From Muribaculaceae bacterium (GTDB lineage Bacteria > Bacteroidota > Bacteroidia > Bacteroidales > Muribaculaceae): a stretch of 7,099 bases of DNA. The notes under the pieces are model-generated. The model did no database searches. It worked only from the letters and a program-made list of their open reading frames with translations, and was not told where the DNA came from. Position numbers and translations under genes: made by a program. Where the stretch lies: assembly GCA_029052265.1 (NCBI GenBank), contig JAIDJJ010000233.1, forward strand, positions 1 through 7,099, read 5' to 3'. This document shows positions 1 to 6,035 of this stretch, in pieces (the first letter of the stretch is position 1; each line of letters opens with the position of its first letter).

Positions 1-174
1 GGACATAAGGATAAGGACATAAGGATAAGGGTCAAAAGTAAATATTGAACATAAGGACATAAGGACATAAGGATAGGGTCAAAAGTAAATATTGAACATA
101 AGAACATAAGGACATAAGGATAAGGGTCAAAAAGGAAATATTGAACAGAAGGACAAAGGGGCAGAAGGTTAAGG
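1..174. repeat. 47-49 bp tandem repeat with nested 8-bp units
   Basis: Three consecutive copies begin at the word GTCAAAA at 31, 78 and 126, giving units of about 47, 48 and 49 bp. The end of a further copy fills 1-30, so the array probably continues left of the window. Each unit has a constant part (GTCAAAAGTAAATATTGAAC, 31-50 and 78-97) and a variable part made of degenerate 8-bp ACATAAGG steps, with ACATAAGA and ACATAAGGAT variants. The third copy has diverged most (AAAAGGAAATATTGAAC, then GGACAAAGGGGCAGAAGG). I see no conserved coding frame across the units and no spacer diversity as in a CRISPR. The function is unknown. Such short-period arrays are prone to slippage, so copy number may vary between strains. 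Confidence 0.85.
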
Positions 175-270
175 AATATAAGTGGATATGGCTCAAAAGA
201 ACAAAGATTGGCAAAATAACCGGTGAGATATTTAAGTTCAGAGTGCATGTTATTTCCCTTTTATAATTTA

Positions 271-309
271 TGTTCTTGTGTTCTTGTGTTCTTATGTTCT
301 TGTGTTCTG
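271..309. repeat. 8-bp tandem repeat TGTTCTTG, inverted relative to the left array
   Basis: Nearly five steps of an 8-bp unit are seen: TGTTCTTG at 271, 279 and 295, TGTTCTTA at 287, and a partial TGTTCTG at 303-309. Its reverse complement (CAAGAACA) is the same motif family as the ACATAAGAACATAAGG units at 1-125, so the two arrays face each other. The sequence just before it (GTTATTTCCCTTTTATAA, 249-266) also resembles the reverse complement of the constant part of the left repeat. The two arrays may therefore be arms of one large degenerate inverted repeat. Confidence 0.8.
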
Positions 310-535
310 AAACTGAACTTCACTAACAAGGGTGTTTGATGTGTGGGGATTGATGGATTATCAGATGAAATTTAGGTCGATGGATGTATTTATCTGGAGA
401 ATGTGTTTGGGGGTAAAATTTTTTTGTGATAATGCCGTTAAGTTTTGTAAATAATTGCTTTACAAACTGTAATATGTTCGTGAAATGTGGTATCATGTGA
501 AACTGTATTTTTCCTGAGATTGATGTTGAATTATT
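310..535 (+). promoter_or_regulatory. AT-rich upstream region of the ADP-ribosylhydrolase gene
   Basis: This stretch has no open frame of note and must hold the promoter of the gene starting at 536. The clearest element is a perfect 8-bp inverted repeat, TTTGTAAA (444-451) and TTTACAAA (459-466), with a 7-bp spacer, about 70 bp before the start codon. That is a plausible operator or RNA hairpin. Only partial matches to the Bacteroidota -7 box (TAnnTTTG) are found, for example TATGTTCG at 473-480 and TATTTTTC at 506-513. Neither has a TTG at the usual 19-21 nt upstream, so I do not assign the promoter precisely. No Shine-Dalgarno site precedes the ATG. Confidence 0.4.
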
Positions 536-1597
536 ATGATTGATAACGATATTATTGATAAAGTGAGGGGATCGCTTATCGGCGGTGCCTGTGGAGATGC
601 CTTTGGTTATCCCGTGGAGTTTATTTTCTCTTTTAAAGAGATAGAAGTAAAGTATGGCATCGGTGGTATTGCGGAATATGACTTGAGTTATCCTTGGCTA
701 AGTGGAGCCCGGGAGGGTGGGAGTGTATTGATTTCTGATGACACTCAGATGTCTCTCTATACGGCAGAAGCTTTGATTGAATCGCATAAAAGTGGTCGGG
801 ATCTTCTTCAGACCATTTCTGAAGCTTATCTCGCATGGTATGGACATCAAGTGGGGGAAAGTGTCAAGATATCATACTGTTCCCGTCTTTCAGAGATCGA
901 GGAACTTAACCAAAGACGTGCTCCCGGCAACACATGCCTGAGCGCTCTCTCCGCAGTGTCGAATGGAAGGGCTGCATATAATCAGAGTAAGGGGTGCGGA
1001 GGAATCATGAGGGTGGCTCCGATAGGAATATTTGGTGCCGTACATAAATGGACTCTGCATAAAACTGCCGGGATCGCCGGTGAATCGGCAGAGATTACGC
1101 ATCTTCATCCGTTGAGTACTTATTCTTCGGCGGCTCTGGCAATAATAGTGCAGGAATGTATTGAAACTGACAATGTCGATCCGGTAACATTTCAGAATAT
1201 AGTGGAAAACAGTATTCGTATTGTTGAAGAGGTTTATGGTGAGAATTCTCCCAATATGAATGAATTCAAGGACGTGATATATAATGCACTGAGTCTTTTT
1301 GATAGTCAGCAGGAAGACTGGGAAATAATTGAGACAAAATTAGGTGGGGGCTGGATTGCTGAAGAGACACTAGCAATCGCTGTTTTTAGTGTGGCGCGAC
1401 ACATAGATGACTTTGCCGGGTGCATGAAGTGTGCTGTGAACCATGGAGGCGACAGTGATTCCACGGGTGCGGTTGCCGGAAATATAATCGGAGCGATAAT
1501 TGGTTATGACATGATTCCCAAGAAATTTACAGAGACTCTTCAGTTTAGGGATCTTATATTATCATACTCTGATGCTCTAAGTGCCTGCAACAAATGA
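536..1597 (+). CDS. ADP-ribosylglycohydrolase family protein (DraG/ARH superfamily)
   Basis: This 353-residue protein belongs to the ADP-ribosylglycohydrolase fold. The family removes ADP-ribose from protein side chains, nucleic acids or small molecules using two Mg ions. Visible motifs are the N-terminal RGSLIGGACGDAFGYPVEF (11-29), the metal-binding SDDTQM (67-72), the glycine-rich GCGGIMRVAPIG (153-164), THLHP (188-192), WIAEETLA (273-280) and the C-terminal metal-binding HGGDSDSTGAVAG (303-315) with D306 and D308. Both halves of the metal centre are intact, so the enzyme is probably active. The length is usual for the family. There is no signal peptide or membrane segment, so it should be cytosolic. 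The ATG at 536 is well placed because motif I begins at residue 11. The gene stands alone: no ADP-ribosyltransferase or macrodomain gene lies beside it, and the substrate cannot be told from sequence. It converges with priA, 25 bp away. Confidence 0.93.
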   Translation: MIDNDIIDKVRGSLIGGACGDAFGYPVEFIFSFKEIEVKYGIGGIAEYDLSYPWLSGAREGGSVLISDDTQMSLYTAEALIESHKSGRDLLQTISEAYLAWYGHQVGESVKISYCSRLSEIEELNQRRAPGNTCLSALSAVSNGRAAYNQSKGCGGIMRVAPIGIFGAVHKWTLHKTAGIAGESAEITHLHPLSTYSSAALAIIVQECIETDNVDPVTFQNIVENSIRIVEEVYGENSPNMNEFKDVIYNALSLFDSQQEDWEIIETKLGGGWIAEETLAIAVFSVARHIDDFAGCMKCAVNHGGDSDSTGAVAGNIIGAIIGYDMIPKKFTETLQFRDLILSYSDALSACNK

Positions 1598-1622
1598 AGT
1601 CGTTTCCACTTTAAAAAACGGT

Positions 1623-4094
1623 TTATACGGGATCGACGTCGTAGTAGATCTGGGAGGTGCGGATTGCCGGGTCGGCAGCTATGGAGGCGGTGATCTGACG
1701 GAGAAGGTCTTTCACTTTTTTCATGGATGCTCCTGCCTCTACTTTCAGCATGATGGATTGGAGATACCATGTCGCCACCCTGGAAACGAACGGTTTTTCG
1801 GGTCCCAACACTCTTTCCCCGAATACCTGACGCATTGCCTTTGCCAGTGTCACGGCTGCATGGTCGCATGTCACGGCGTCTTTGTTTTTCAGGTAGGTGT
1901 TTATCACTTTTGTGAAGGGGGGATAGGCGAATTTTGCACGGTCTTTGATCTCTTCCTTATAGTATGAATCGTAGTCGTGCGCCTTTACGTATTTAAGGAC
2001 TTCATGGTCGGGATTGACGGTCTGTATCACTACGGATCCTTTCTCTTTGCGCCGTCCCGCACGTCCTGCAACCTGTTCGAGCATGTTGTATGCCCTCTCG
2101 TTGCTTCTGAAATCAGGGAAGTTGAGCAATGTGTCGGCATTAAGAACGCCTACTGTTCTCACATCTCCGAAATCGAGCCCTTTCGACACCATCTGGGTGC
2201 CTACAAGTATATCTGTCTCATGCCGGGCAAATTCCTCAATTATCTCCTGATATGCATCTTTGTTGCGGGTCGTGTCAAGATCCATCCGGGCGACACGGTA
2301 TCCTCTGAACTCCTCATGTAGCTCTTCGGCGATACGTTCGGTGCCATATCCGAAAATGCGTATCGCGTTCTGACCGCATGCCGGGCACAGTTGAGGGAGT
2401 GTGCGGGTAAAGCCACAATAATGGCAGCGAAGGAGGGCAAGATTCTTATGATAAACCAAAGAAACGTCGCAATTCTGACATTTAGGTGTCCAGCCACACT
2501 GGTCGCAAACAACTACCGGTGCAAACCCGCGCCGGTTCTGGAACATTATCACCTGCTTTTTGTCGGCAAGTGTGTTGAGAATCCTTTTTCTCAGCGGGGA
2601 AGAGAGGATACCTTTCACCTCCTTTTTCTTCCTCATCTCTTTCATGTCGACAATCTCCACATCCGGAAGGGTGGCACCATCGAAACGTTCGGATAATGTC
2701 ACAAGTCCATATTTACCGTTTGTAGCCTTGAAGTAGGTTTCTACTGACGGTGTCGCAGACCCTAACAAAGATTTTGCCCCATGCATTCCGGCAAGCACCA
2801 AAGCCGCGTCGCGGGCATTATACCGCGGAGCCGGATCATATTGTTTGAAAGAAGCCTCATGTTCTTCATCCACTATTATCAGACCAAGTCGGGCAAACGG
2901 CAGGAATATTGACGACCGTACCCCCAACACTACGAGCGGTTCGTTTGTGGTCAGAAGTCGTCTCCAGATATCCACCCGTTCTGAATCGGAGAATTTCGAA
3001 TGGTAGACGAGCAGCCGCTTGCCGAACACTTTCCGCAGACGGTCAGACAATTGAGTGGTCAGAGATATTTCCGGGACAAGGAAAAGTACCTGATTCCCTT
3101 GGTCAAGAGTCTTGGTGATCAGGTGTGTGTAGACTTCTGTCTTCCCTGATCCGGTGACACCATGGAGAAGCTGCACCTGATAGTTTTTGAACCCTTCAGT
3201 TATTTCGCTGAGCGCTTTTGATTGTGATTCAGAAAGAGGAGACAGTTCTATAGGCTTGTCGTTTGAGTTGGCACCGAATCTGTTTACGCTTTTCTTGATA
3301 ACCTGCATTATCCCCTTTTCGACGAGGGCACGCAAGACAGCAGGGGAGACACCGGAAACTTCAAGCAGTTTGTCGCGCTCCACATCTTTTAAATCTCCTG
3401 TGGGCGACAACCATCCGGAAAGGTCAAGATAGGCGATCAATGCTTTTTCCTGTTGGCGTGATCTTGAGACAAGTCCAAAACATTCATGGAGCCTGTCGGA
3501 GTCGCCACGTTCGAATGCAAGGCGCATATATGTGGTCTTTTTGGCACGATACCTTTCCACCACCTTCTCGTCGATCTCCACAATGCCTGCTTCCATAAGC
3601 CGGTTGATGAGAGACGCGACATTCTTATAACCGGTTTCTCCTTCAATTTCGGAGATTTTCATCCTTTTCTTATCCTGAAGATGCTGAATAATCACAGCCT
3701 GACGTTCCGACATTTTAAACGGATTGGTTTCATCCGGTTCATAGTCGGGATTCAGGGAGAGGAAAGTCTCGCTTTCAGGTTTCAGACCGGTCGGTACGGC
3801 AGCTTTGAATACATCGCCCGGGGTACAAAGATAGTAGTCCGCTATCCAATGCCAGAGTTTCAGCTGGGGATAGCGGACTACAGGAGAAGAATCAAGTACC
3901 GCCATCAGTGGTTTCACGTCATAACCTTTCGGTTCGTTCGAGTGAAGGCACTCCACTATGGCAGTGTAGTATTTCTTTTTACCGAATTGTACGAGCACAC
4001 GCGACCCGACCTGAACCTCCGCAGCCATTTCATCAGGGATGGCATATGTGAAGGTGGAATAAAGGGGAAGGGGGAGTATGACTTCGGCAAACAA
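1623..4094 (-). CDS. priA: Primosomal protein N' (replication restart 3'-5' DNA helicase PriA)
   Basis: PriA recognises stalled or collapsed forks and D-loops in the cytoplasm, unwinds the lagging arm and starts reloading of the replicative helicase. The 823-residue product shows the N-terminal 3'-end-binding domain (about 1-105, starting FAEVILPLPLYSTFTYAIP), a winged-helix region (about 127-180), Walker A GVTGSGKTE (312-320), Walker B DEEH (409-412), GSATPS (445-450), motif V GTQMVSKGLDF (632-642) and motif VI QVAGRAGRR (674-682). All eight zinc-ligand cysteines are present (530, 533, 539, 542, 557, 560, 570, 573). The length is near that of Bacteroidota PriA proteins, somewhat over the 732 residues of E. 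coli. The start is TTG at 4092-4094. The next in-frame ATG is residue 23 and would remove part of the DNA-binding domain, while upstream codons offer no ATG before the family N-terminus. It lies 8 nt behind the stop of the barrel gene, so co-transcription and perhaps translational coupling are likely. Confidence 0.97.
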   Translation of the reverse strand: MFAEVILPLPLYSTFTYAIPDEMAAEVQVGSRVLVQFGKKKYYTAIVECLHSNEPKGYDVKPLMAVLDSSPVVRYPQLKLWHWIADYYLCTPGDVFKAAVPTGLKPESETFLSLNPDYEPDETNPFKMSERQAVIIQHLQDKKRMKISEIEGETGYKNVASLINRLMEAGIVEIDEKVVERYRAKKTTYMRLAFERGDSDRLHECFGLVSRSRQQEKALIAYLDLSGWLSPTGDLKDVERDKLLEVSGVSPAVLRALVEKGIMQVIKKSVNRFGANSNDKPIELSPLSESQSKALSEITEGFKNYQVQLLHGVTGSGKTEVYTHLITKTLDQGNQVLFLVPEISLTTQLSDRLRKVFGKRLLVYHSKFSDSERVDIWRRLLTTNEPLVVLGVRSSIFLPFARLGLIIVDEEHEASFKQYDPAPRYNARDAALVLAGMHGAKSLLGSATPSVETYFKATNGKYGLVTLSERFDGATLPDVEIVDMKEMRKKKEVKGILSSPLRKRILNTLADKKQVIMFQNRRGFAPVVVCDQCGWTPKCQNCDVSLVYHKNLALLRCHYCGFTRTLPQLCPACGQNAIRIFGYGTERIAEELHEEFRGYRVARMDLDTTRNKDAYQEIIEEFARHETDILVGTQMVSKGLDFGDVRTVGVLNADTLLNFPDFRSNERAYNMLEQVAGRAGRRKEKGSVVIQTVNPDHEVLKYVKAHDYDSYYKEEIKDRAKFAYPPFTKVINTYLKNKDAVTCDHAAVTLAKAMRQVFGERVLGPEKPFVSRVATWYLQSIMLKVEAGASMKKVKDLLRQITASIAADPAIRTSQIYYDVDPV

Positions 4095-4102
4095 GGGATT
4101 GA

Positions 4103-4714
4103 TCAGAATAGATAAGCCACGTTGATAAAACCACCGCGGTATTGTGCGGAATAGTTGTCAAGCTTTATTGTACGCACCTGATAACTGATTCCCCACGAGT
4201 ATCCGCCTGAGACTTGCCAATGCTCAAAAAGCTCGACACCGGCACCGCACTGCATTGCGACATAACCTGCGGGATGATTAATGGCGGGAGCCTCGTTGGT
4301 GGCTACGGTGAAATTGAAAACAGGACCTCCGAAGACGAATGGGGCGAGCACGCGTTCAAACCCGTTCATCCTTGTCCATTTGAAGCGCAGATTCAGAGGT
4401 ATTTCAAGTGTGTGGAGCCAAACATCCTGATTTTTAATCCCGTCGGAAGCCCAGATCTTATGGTCTCCGAAATTTACGTGTGCCCCATGGAGATTATATT
4501 TCAGACCGAGGTCGATACCGAAGCCGATGCCCGGAATCATGATCTCTCCCATCACACCCGCCTGTCCGCCACATAGCACCGACGTCTTTGCGAGATTTTG
4601 TTTCCAGTGGAAGGTAGAGAAATTCACGCCAGCTGTAGGGCCCCAGCGAAATTCAGCGGATGCTGAAATCGCAGAGACGATCACCGCTGCCAGAATGATA
4701 AATTTCTTAAACAT
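4103..4714 (-). CDS. Outer-membrane beta-barrel protein (porin family, OMP_b-brl_2-like), promoter-distal copy
   Basis: This is a 203-residue precursor with a classical signal peptide (MFKK, then hydrophobic residues to about 18) and a likely signal peptidase I cut after ISASA (residue 20), before EFRWG. The mature part alternates short amphipathic strands (TAGVNFSTF, GFGIDLGLKYNL, LEIPLNLRFKW, APFVFGGPVFNFTV, WQVSGGYSWGISYQV, GGFINVAYLF). It ends in an aromatic residue after a strand, as outer-membrane barrels do for recognition by BamA. The size suits an 8-strand barrel. It is a paralogue of the upstream barrel gene, sharing EIPLNL, the FxGPxF motif and the SG.Y strand. Such proteins are common in Bacteroidota and mostly have no assigned role. 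The transport or structural function and the ligand are unknown. It is 33 bp downstream of its paralogue and 8 bp upstream of priA. Confidence 0.85.
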   Translation of the reverse strand: MFKKFIILAAVIVSAISASAEFRWGPTAGVNFSTFHWKQNLAKTSVLCGGQAGVMGEIMIPGIGFGIDLGLKYNLHGAHVNFGDHKIWASDGIKNQDVWLHTLEIPLNLRFKWTRMNGFERVLAPFVFGGPVFNFTVATNEAPAINHPAGYVAMQCGAGVELFEHWQVSGGYSWGISYQVRTIKLDNYSAQYRGGFINVAYLF

Positions 4715-4747
4715 TTTGAATCAGTTATGTTGCGTATGAATTTGGTG

Positions 4748-5356
4748 TCAGAACAGCCAGGCTGCTGTGACAGTCCAATAGTTGTTTTTGACTTTCACAT
4801 CGGTAGCATCGATACCCCAATGGTCGGCGATGTTGTTGATACCGAAGCCGTAAGCGCCGGATATCTGAAGATGACGGATCAACTCTACGCCGACACCGAT
4901 GTTCCATGCCACCTGGCAGGTCTTTGTCTTTAGCGCGTCGACAGAGTTTTTATCCAGCTTGAAAGCAAACGACGGACCTGTGAAGAGGTATGGAGAGATG
5001 ATTGATCCAACTACCGGCAATCCGAATTTGTATTTTAGGTTCAAAGGTATTTCGAGGAAGTTTTTGTTGTATGCGGGAGATTCCCCGTTTTCGGTGCCTT
5101 CAAGCTCTGAGCCCATGCGGGTATACATTGCAGAGAGATCGAAGCAAAGTCCGATAAGCGGAACCTGGAATTCTGTCATGACACCGAGAGTGTAGCCACA
5201 TTGGTTGTCATCGTTGAAATTGTTCTGAAGATTTGAAAGATGCAGGCTGTTGAGGTTAAGGCCTGCTTTCACACCGAAACGGAACTGTGCCTGGGCAGCG
5301 CCCATGCCGAAAACGGCAAGCAGAAACACGATAAGAACTTTCTTGTAAGATTTCAT
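4748..5356 (-). CDS. Outer-membrane beta-barrel protein (porin family, OMP_b-brl_2-like), promoter-proximal copy
   Basis: This is a 202-residue precursor if translation starts at the ATG at 5354-5356. The open frame extends to an ATG at 5446, but the extra 30 residues would bury the signal peptide, and that upstream ATG overlaps the -7 promoter box (5444-5451), so it would not be in the transcript. From 5356 the protein begins MKSYKKVLIVFLLAVFGMG, with a likely cut after AQA (residue 23) before QFRFGVKAG. Strand-like segments follow: GVKAGLNLNSLHL, GYTLGVMTEFQV, LCFDLSAMYTRMG, LEIPLNLKYKFG, SPYLFTGPSFAFKL, VAWNIGVGVEL, LQISGAYGFGINN, NYWTVTAAWLF. The terminal residue is Phe. It probably sits in the outer membrane as a small barrel. 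No substrate can be assigned. It is the first gene of a likely operon with the second barrel gene and priA. Confidence 0.87.
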   Translation of the reverse strand: MKSYKKVLIVFLLAVFGMGAAQAQFRFGVKAGLNLNSLHLSNLQNNFNDDNQCGYTLGVMTEFQVPLIGLCFDLSAMYTRMGSELEGTENGESPAYNKNFLEIPLNLKYKFGLPVVGSIISPYLFTGPSFAFKLDKNSVDALKTKTCQVAWNIGVGVELIRHLQISGAYGFGINNIADHWGIDATDVKVKNNYWTVTAAWLF

Positions 5357-5434
5357 ACGTTTAGTTATGATTAATTGATTATGTTGATATGAAAAGCTGT
5401 AAATCACCGTTGCCGGGATATAAAACGGCATCCC
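5357..5434 (-). promoter_or_regulatory. 5' leader of the barrel operon with interlaced hairpin arms
   Basis: This is the untranslated leader of about 80 nt that follows from the promoter at 5444-5451. On the plus strand it holds two overlapping complementary pairs: TGCCG (5411-5415) with CGGCA (5426-5430), and GGGAT (5415-5419) with ATCCC (5430-5434). They share bases and cannot both form fully, so the leader has either alternative hairpins or a compact pseudoknot-like fold. No Shine-Dalgarno site is seen before the ATG at 5356, which follows an A/T-rich stretch, as is normal in this phylum. Confidence 0.35.
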
Positions 5435-5443
5435 AATCAGGTG

Positions 5444-5474
5444 CAAAGTTAATAAAAACTTTTAAATAGATGAA
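5444..5474 (-). promoter_or_regulatory. Promoter of the barrel-barrel-priA block (Bacteroidota -7/-33 type)
   Basis: Read on the minus strand, TAACTTTG (5451-5444) is an exact match to the Bacteroidota -7 consensus TAnnTTTG. The -33 position holds TTC (5474-5472) rather than TTG, within TTTTTC, at a spacing of 20 nt. Transcription would start near 5437, about 80 nt before the ATG at 5356. The weak -33 box leaves some doubt, but the -7 box and its position agree well with the chosen start codon. Confidence 0.6.
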
Positions 5475-5494
5475 AAATGTTGCCGACAAGGGGA

Positions 5495-5522
5495 TTTCAG
5501 ACGTCGTTTTTGTTTAACTTTG
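5495..5522 (+). promoter_or_regulatory. Promoter of the Fe-S assembly / lpxH pair
   Basis: TAACTTTG at 5515-5522, continuing as CATGATG, exactly matches the Bacteroidota -7 consensus. The -33 side is poor: the nearest candidates are TTTC at 5495-5498, only 16 nt away, and no TTG lies at 19-21 nt. Transcription should start about 5-8 nt downstream, near 5528. The promoter is divergent from that of the barrel operon, with the two -7 boxes 63 bp apart. Confidence 0.55.
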
Positions 5523-5532
5523 CATGATGATA

Positions 5533-5565
5533 GGAGGGTGATGATATTTTCACCTCCGTGAAAAT
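5533..5565 (+). promoter_or_regulatory. Leader with two mutually exclusive hairpins before the Fe-S assembly gene
   Basis: Hairpin A is a perfect 8-bp stem, ATTTTCAC (5546-5553) and GTGAAAAT (5558-5565), closed by the 4-nt loop CTCC. Hairpin B pairs GGAGGGTG (5533-5540, with one bulged G) with CACCTCC (5551-5557). Both use CACCTCC, so only one can form at a time. CACCTCC equals the anti-Shine-Dalgarno core of 16S rRNA, and GGAGGGTG contains a strong Shine-Dalgarno-like GGAGG in front of ATG at 5541. That ATG opens a six-codon frame (MIFSPP, stop 5559-5561). The arrangement suits a regulatory leader, but regulation is inferred only. Confidence 0.45.
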
Positions 5566-5580
5566 CTAAATCAGACCGTA

Positions 5581-6024
5581 ATGGAAGAGAATAACCAAAC
5601 AGCAATTGAAGGTAGCAAAGACATAGAGCAGAATAATGCTTCGGGAAAAGAGAGTAAGACAACCACGCAGTCTCAGCCTCTGTCGATAGATAAAGTGGAG
5701 AGTGATGCAGATGAGGTAATGCGTGTTACGGAACGCTCCATCGAGCTTCTACGCACCGTGTATGATCCCGAGATCCCTGTCAATGTCTACGATCTTGGAC
5801 TTATCTATAAGATAGATTATGATCCTGAAAGCAAAACGCTTCATGTAGAGATGACCCTGACGGCACCGGGGTGTCCTGCGGCAGATTTCATAATGGAAGA
5901 TGTCAGACAAAAGCTTGTGAGTGTCGAGGGTCCTGAAAAAGTGGATCTGCGTCTTGTGTTTGAGCCGGTATGGAGTCAGGACATGATGAGTGAAGAAGCA
6001 AAGCTCGAACTCGGGTTTATGTGA
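5581..6024 (+). CDS. DUF59 / MIP18-family iron-sulfur cluster assembly protein (SufT-like)
   Basis: Proteins of this family help load Fe-S clusters onto target enzymes in the cytosol. Bacteroidota homologues are usually annotated as FeS assembly SUF system protein. The 147-residue product has the DUF59 core from about residue 50 to the end: TVYDPEIPVNVYDLGLIY (59-76), LTAPGCPAAD (93-102) with the conserved Cys98, and the C-terminal FEPVWSQDMMSEEAKLELG (127-145). Core members are about 100 residues. The first 46 residues here are an extra hydrophilic tail rich in S, E, T, Q, N and K, probably disordered. A shorter start at ATG 5719 (Met47) would give a 101-residue family-length protein. I keep 5581 because the frame is open and it sits about 50 nt behind the promoter. 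No other suf gene is in the window. It overlaps or abuts lpxH. Confidence 0.88.
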   Translation: MEENNQTAIEGSKDIEQNNASGKESKTTTQSQPLSIDKVESDADEVMRVTERSIELLRTVYDPEIPVNVYDLGLIYKIDYDPESKTLHVEMTLTAPGCPAADFIMEDVRQKLVSVEGPEKVDLRLVFEPVWSQDMMSEEAKLELGFM

Positions 6025-6035
6025 CCTCAGGAGAA

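Noticed and set aside
1..174. CRISPR-like array
   Set aside because: The units are contiguous with internal 8-bp steps. There are no unique spacers of constant length between conserved repeats and no cas genes.
32..214. 60-codon hydrophobic minus-strand frame across the repeats
   Set aside because: Its peptide repeats (LCPYVLMFNIYF-like) come from the tandem DNA repeat. Unit lengths of 47 and 49 shift the frame, and no promoter or family signature is present.
1598..1622. Intrinsic terminator between the convergent hydrolase and priA genes
   Set aside because: Only a 5-bp CGTTT/AAACG match with a 10-nt AT-rich loop is present. The A/T run lies inside the loop region rather than after a stem, so I cannot support a terminator.
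1581..1967. 128-codon plus-strand frame overlapping the ends of the hydrolase gene and priA
   Set aside because: It is Cys- and His-rich by chance from antisense priA codons, with no upstream signal and a start inside the preceding gene.
3486..4115. 209-codon plus-strand frame opposite the 5' part of priA
   Set aside because: It is a shadow frame. The minus strand carries conserved PriA domains across the whole stretch, and the plus frame shows no recognisable motif.
5357..5446. Longer start for the promoter-proximal barrel gene (ATG at 5446)
   Set aside because: It would put 30 residues before a clear signal peptide, and the ATG overlaps the -7 box, upstream of the expected transcription start.
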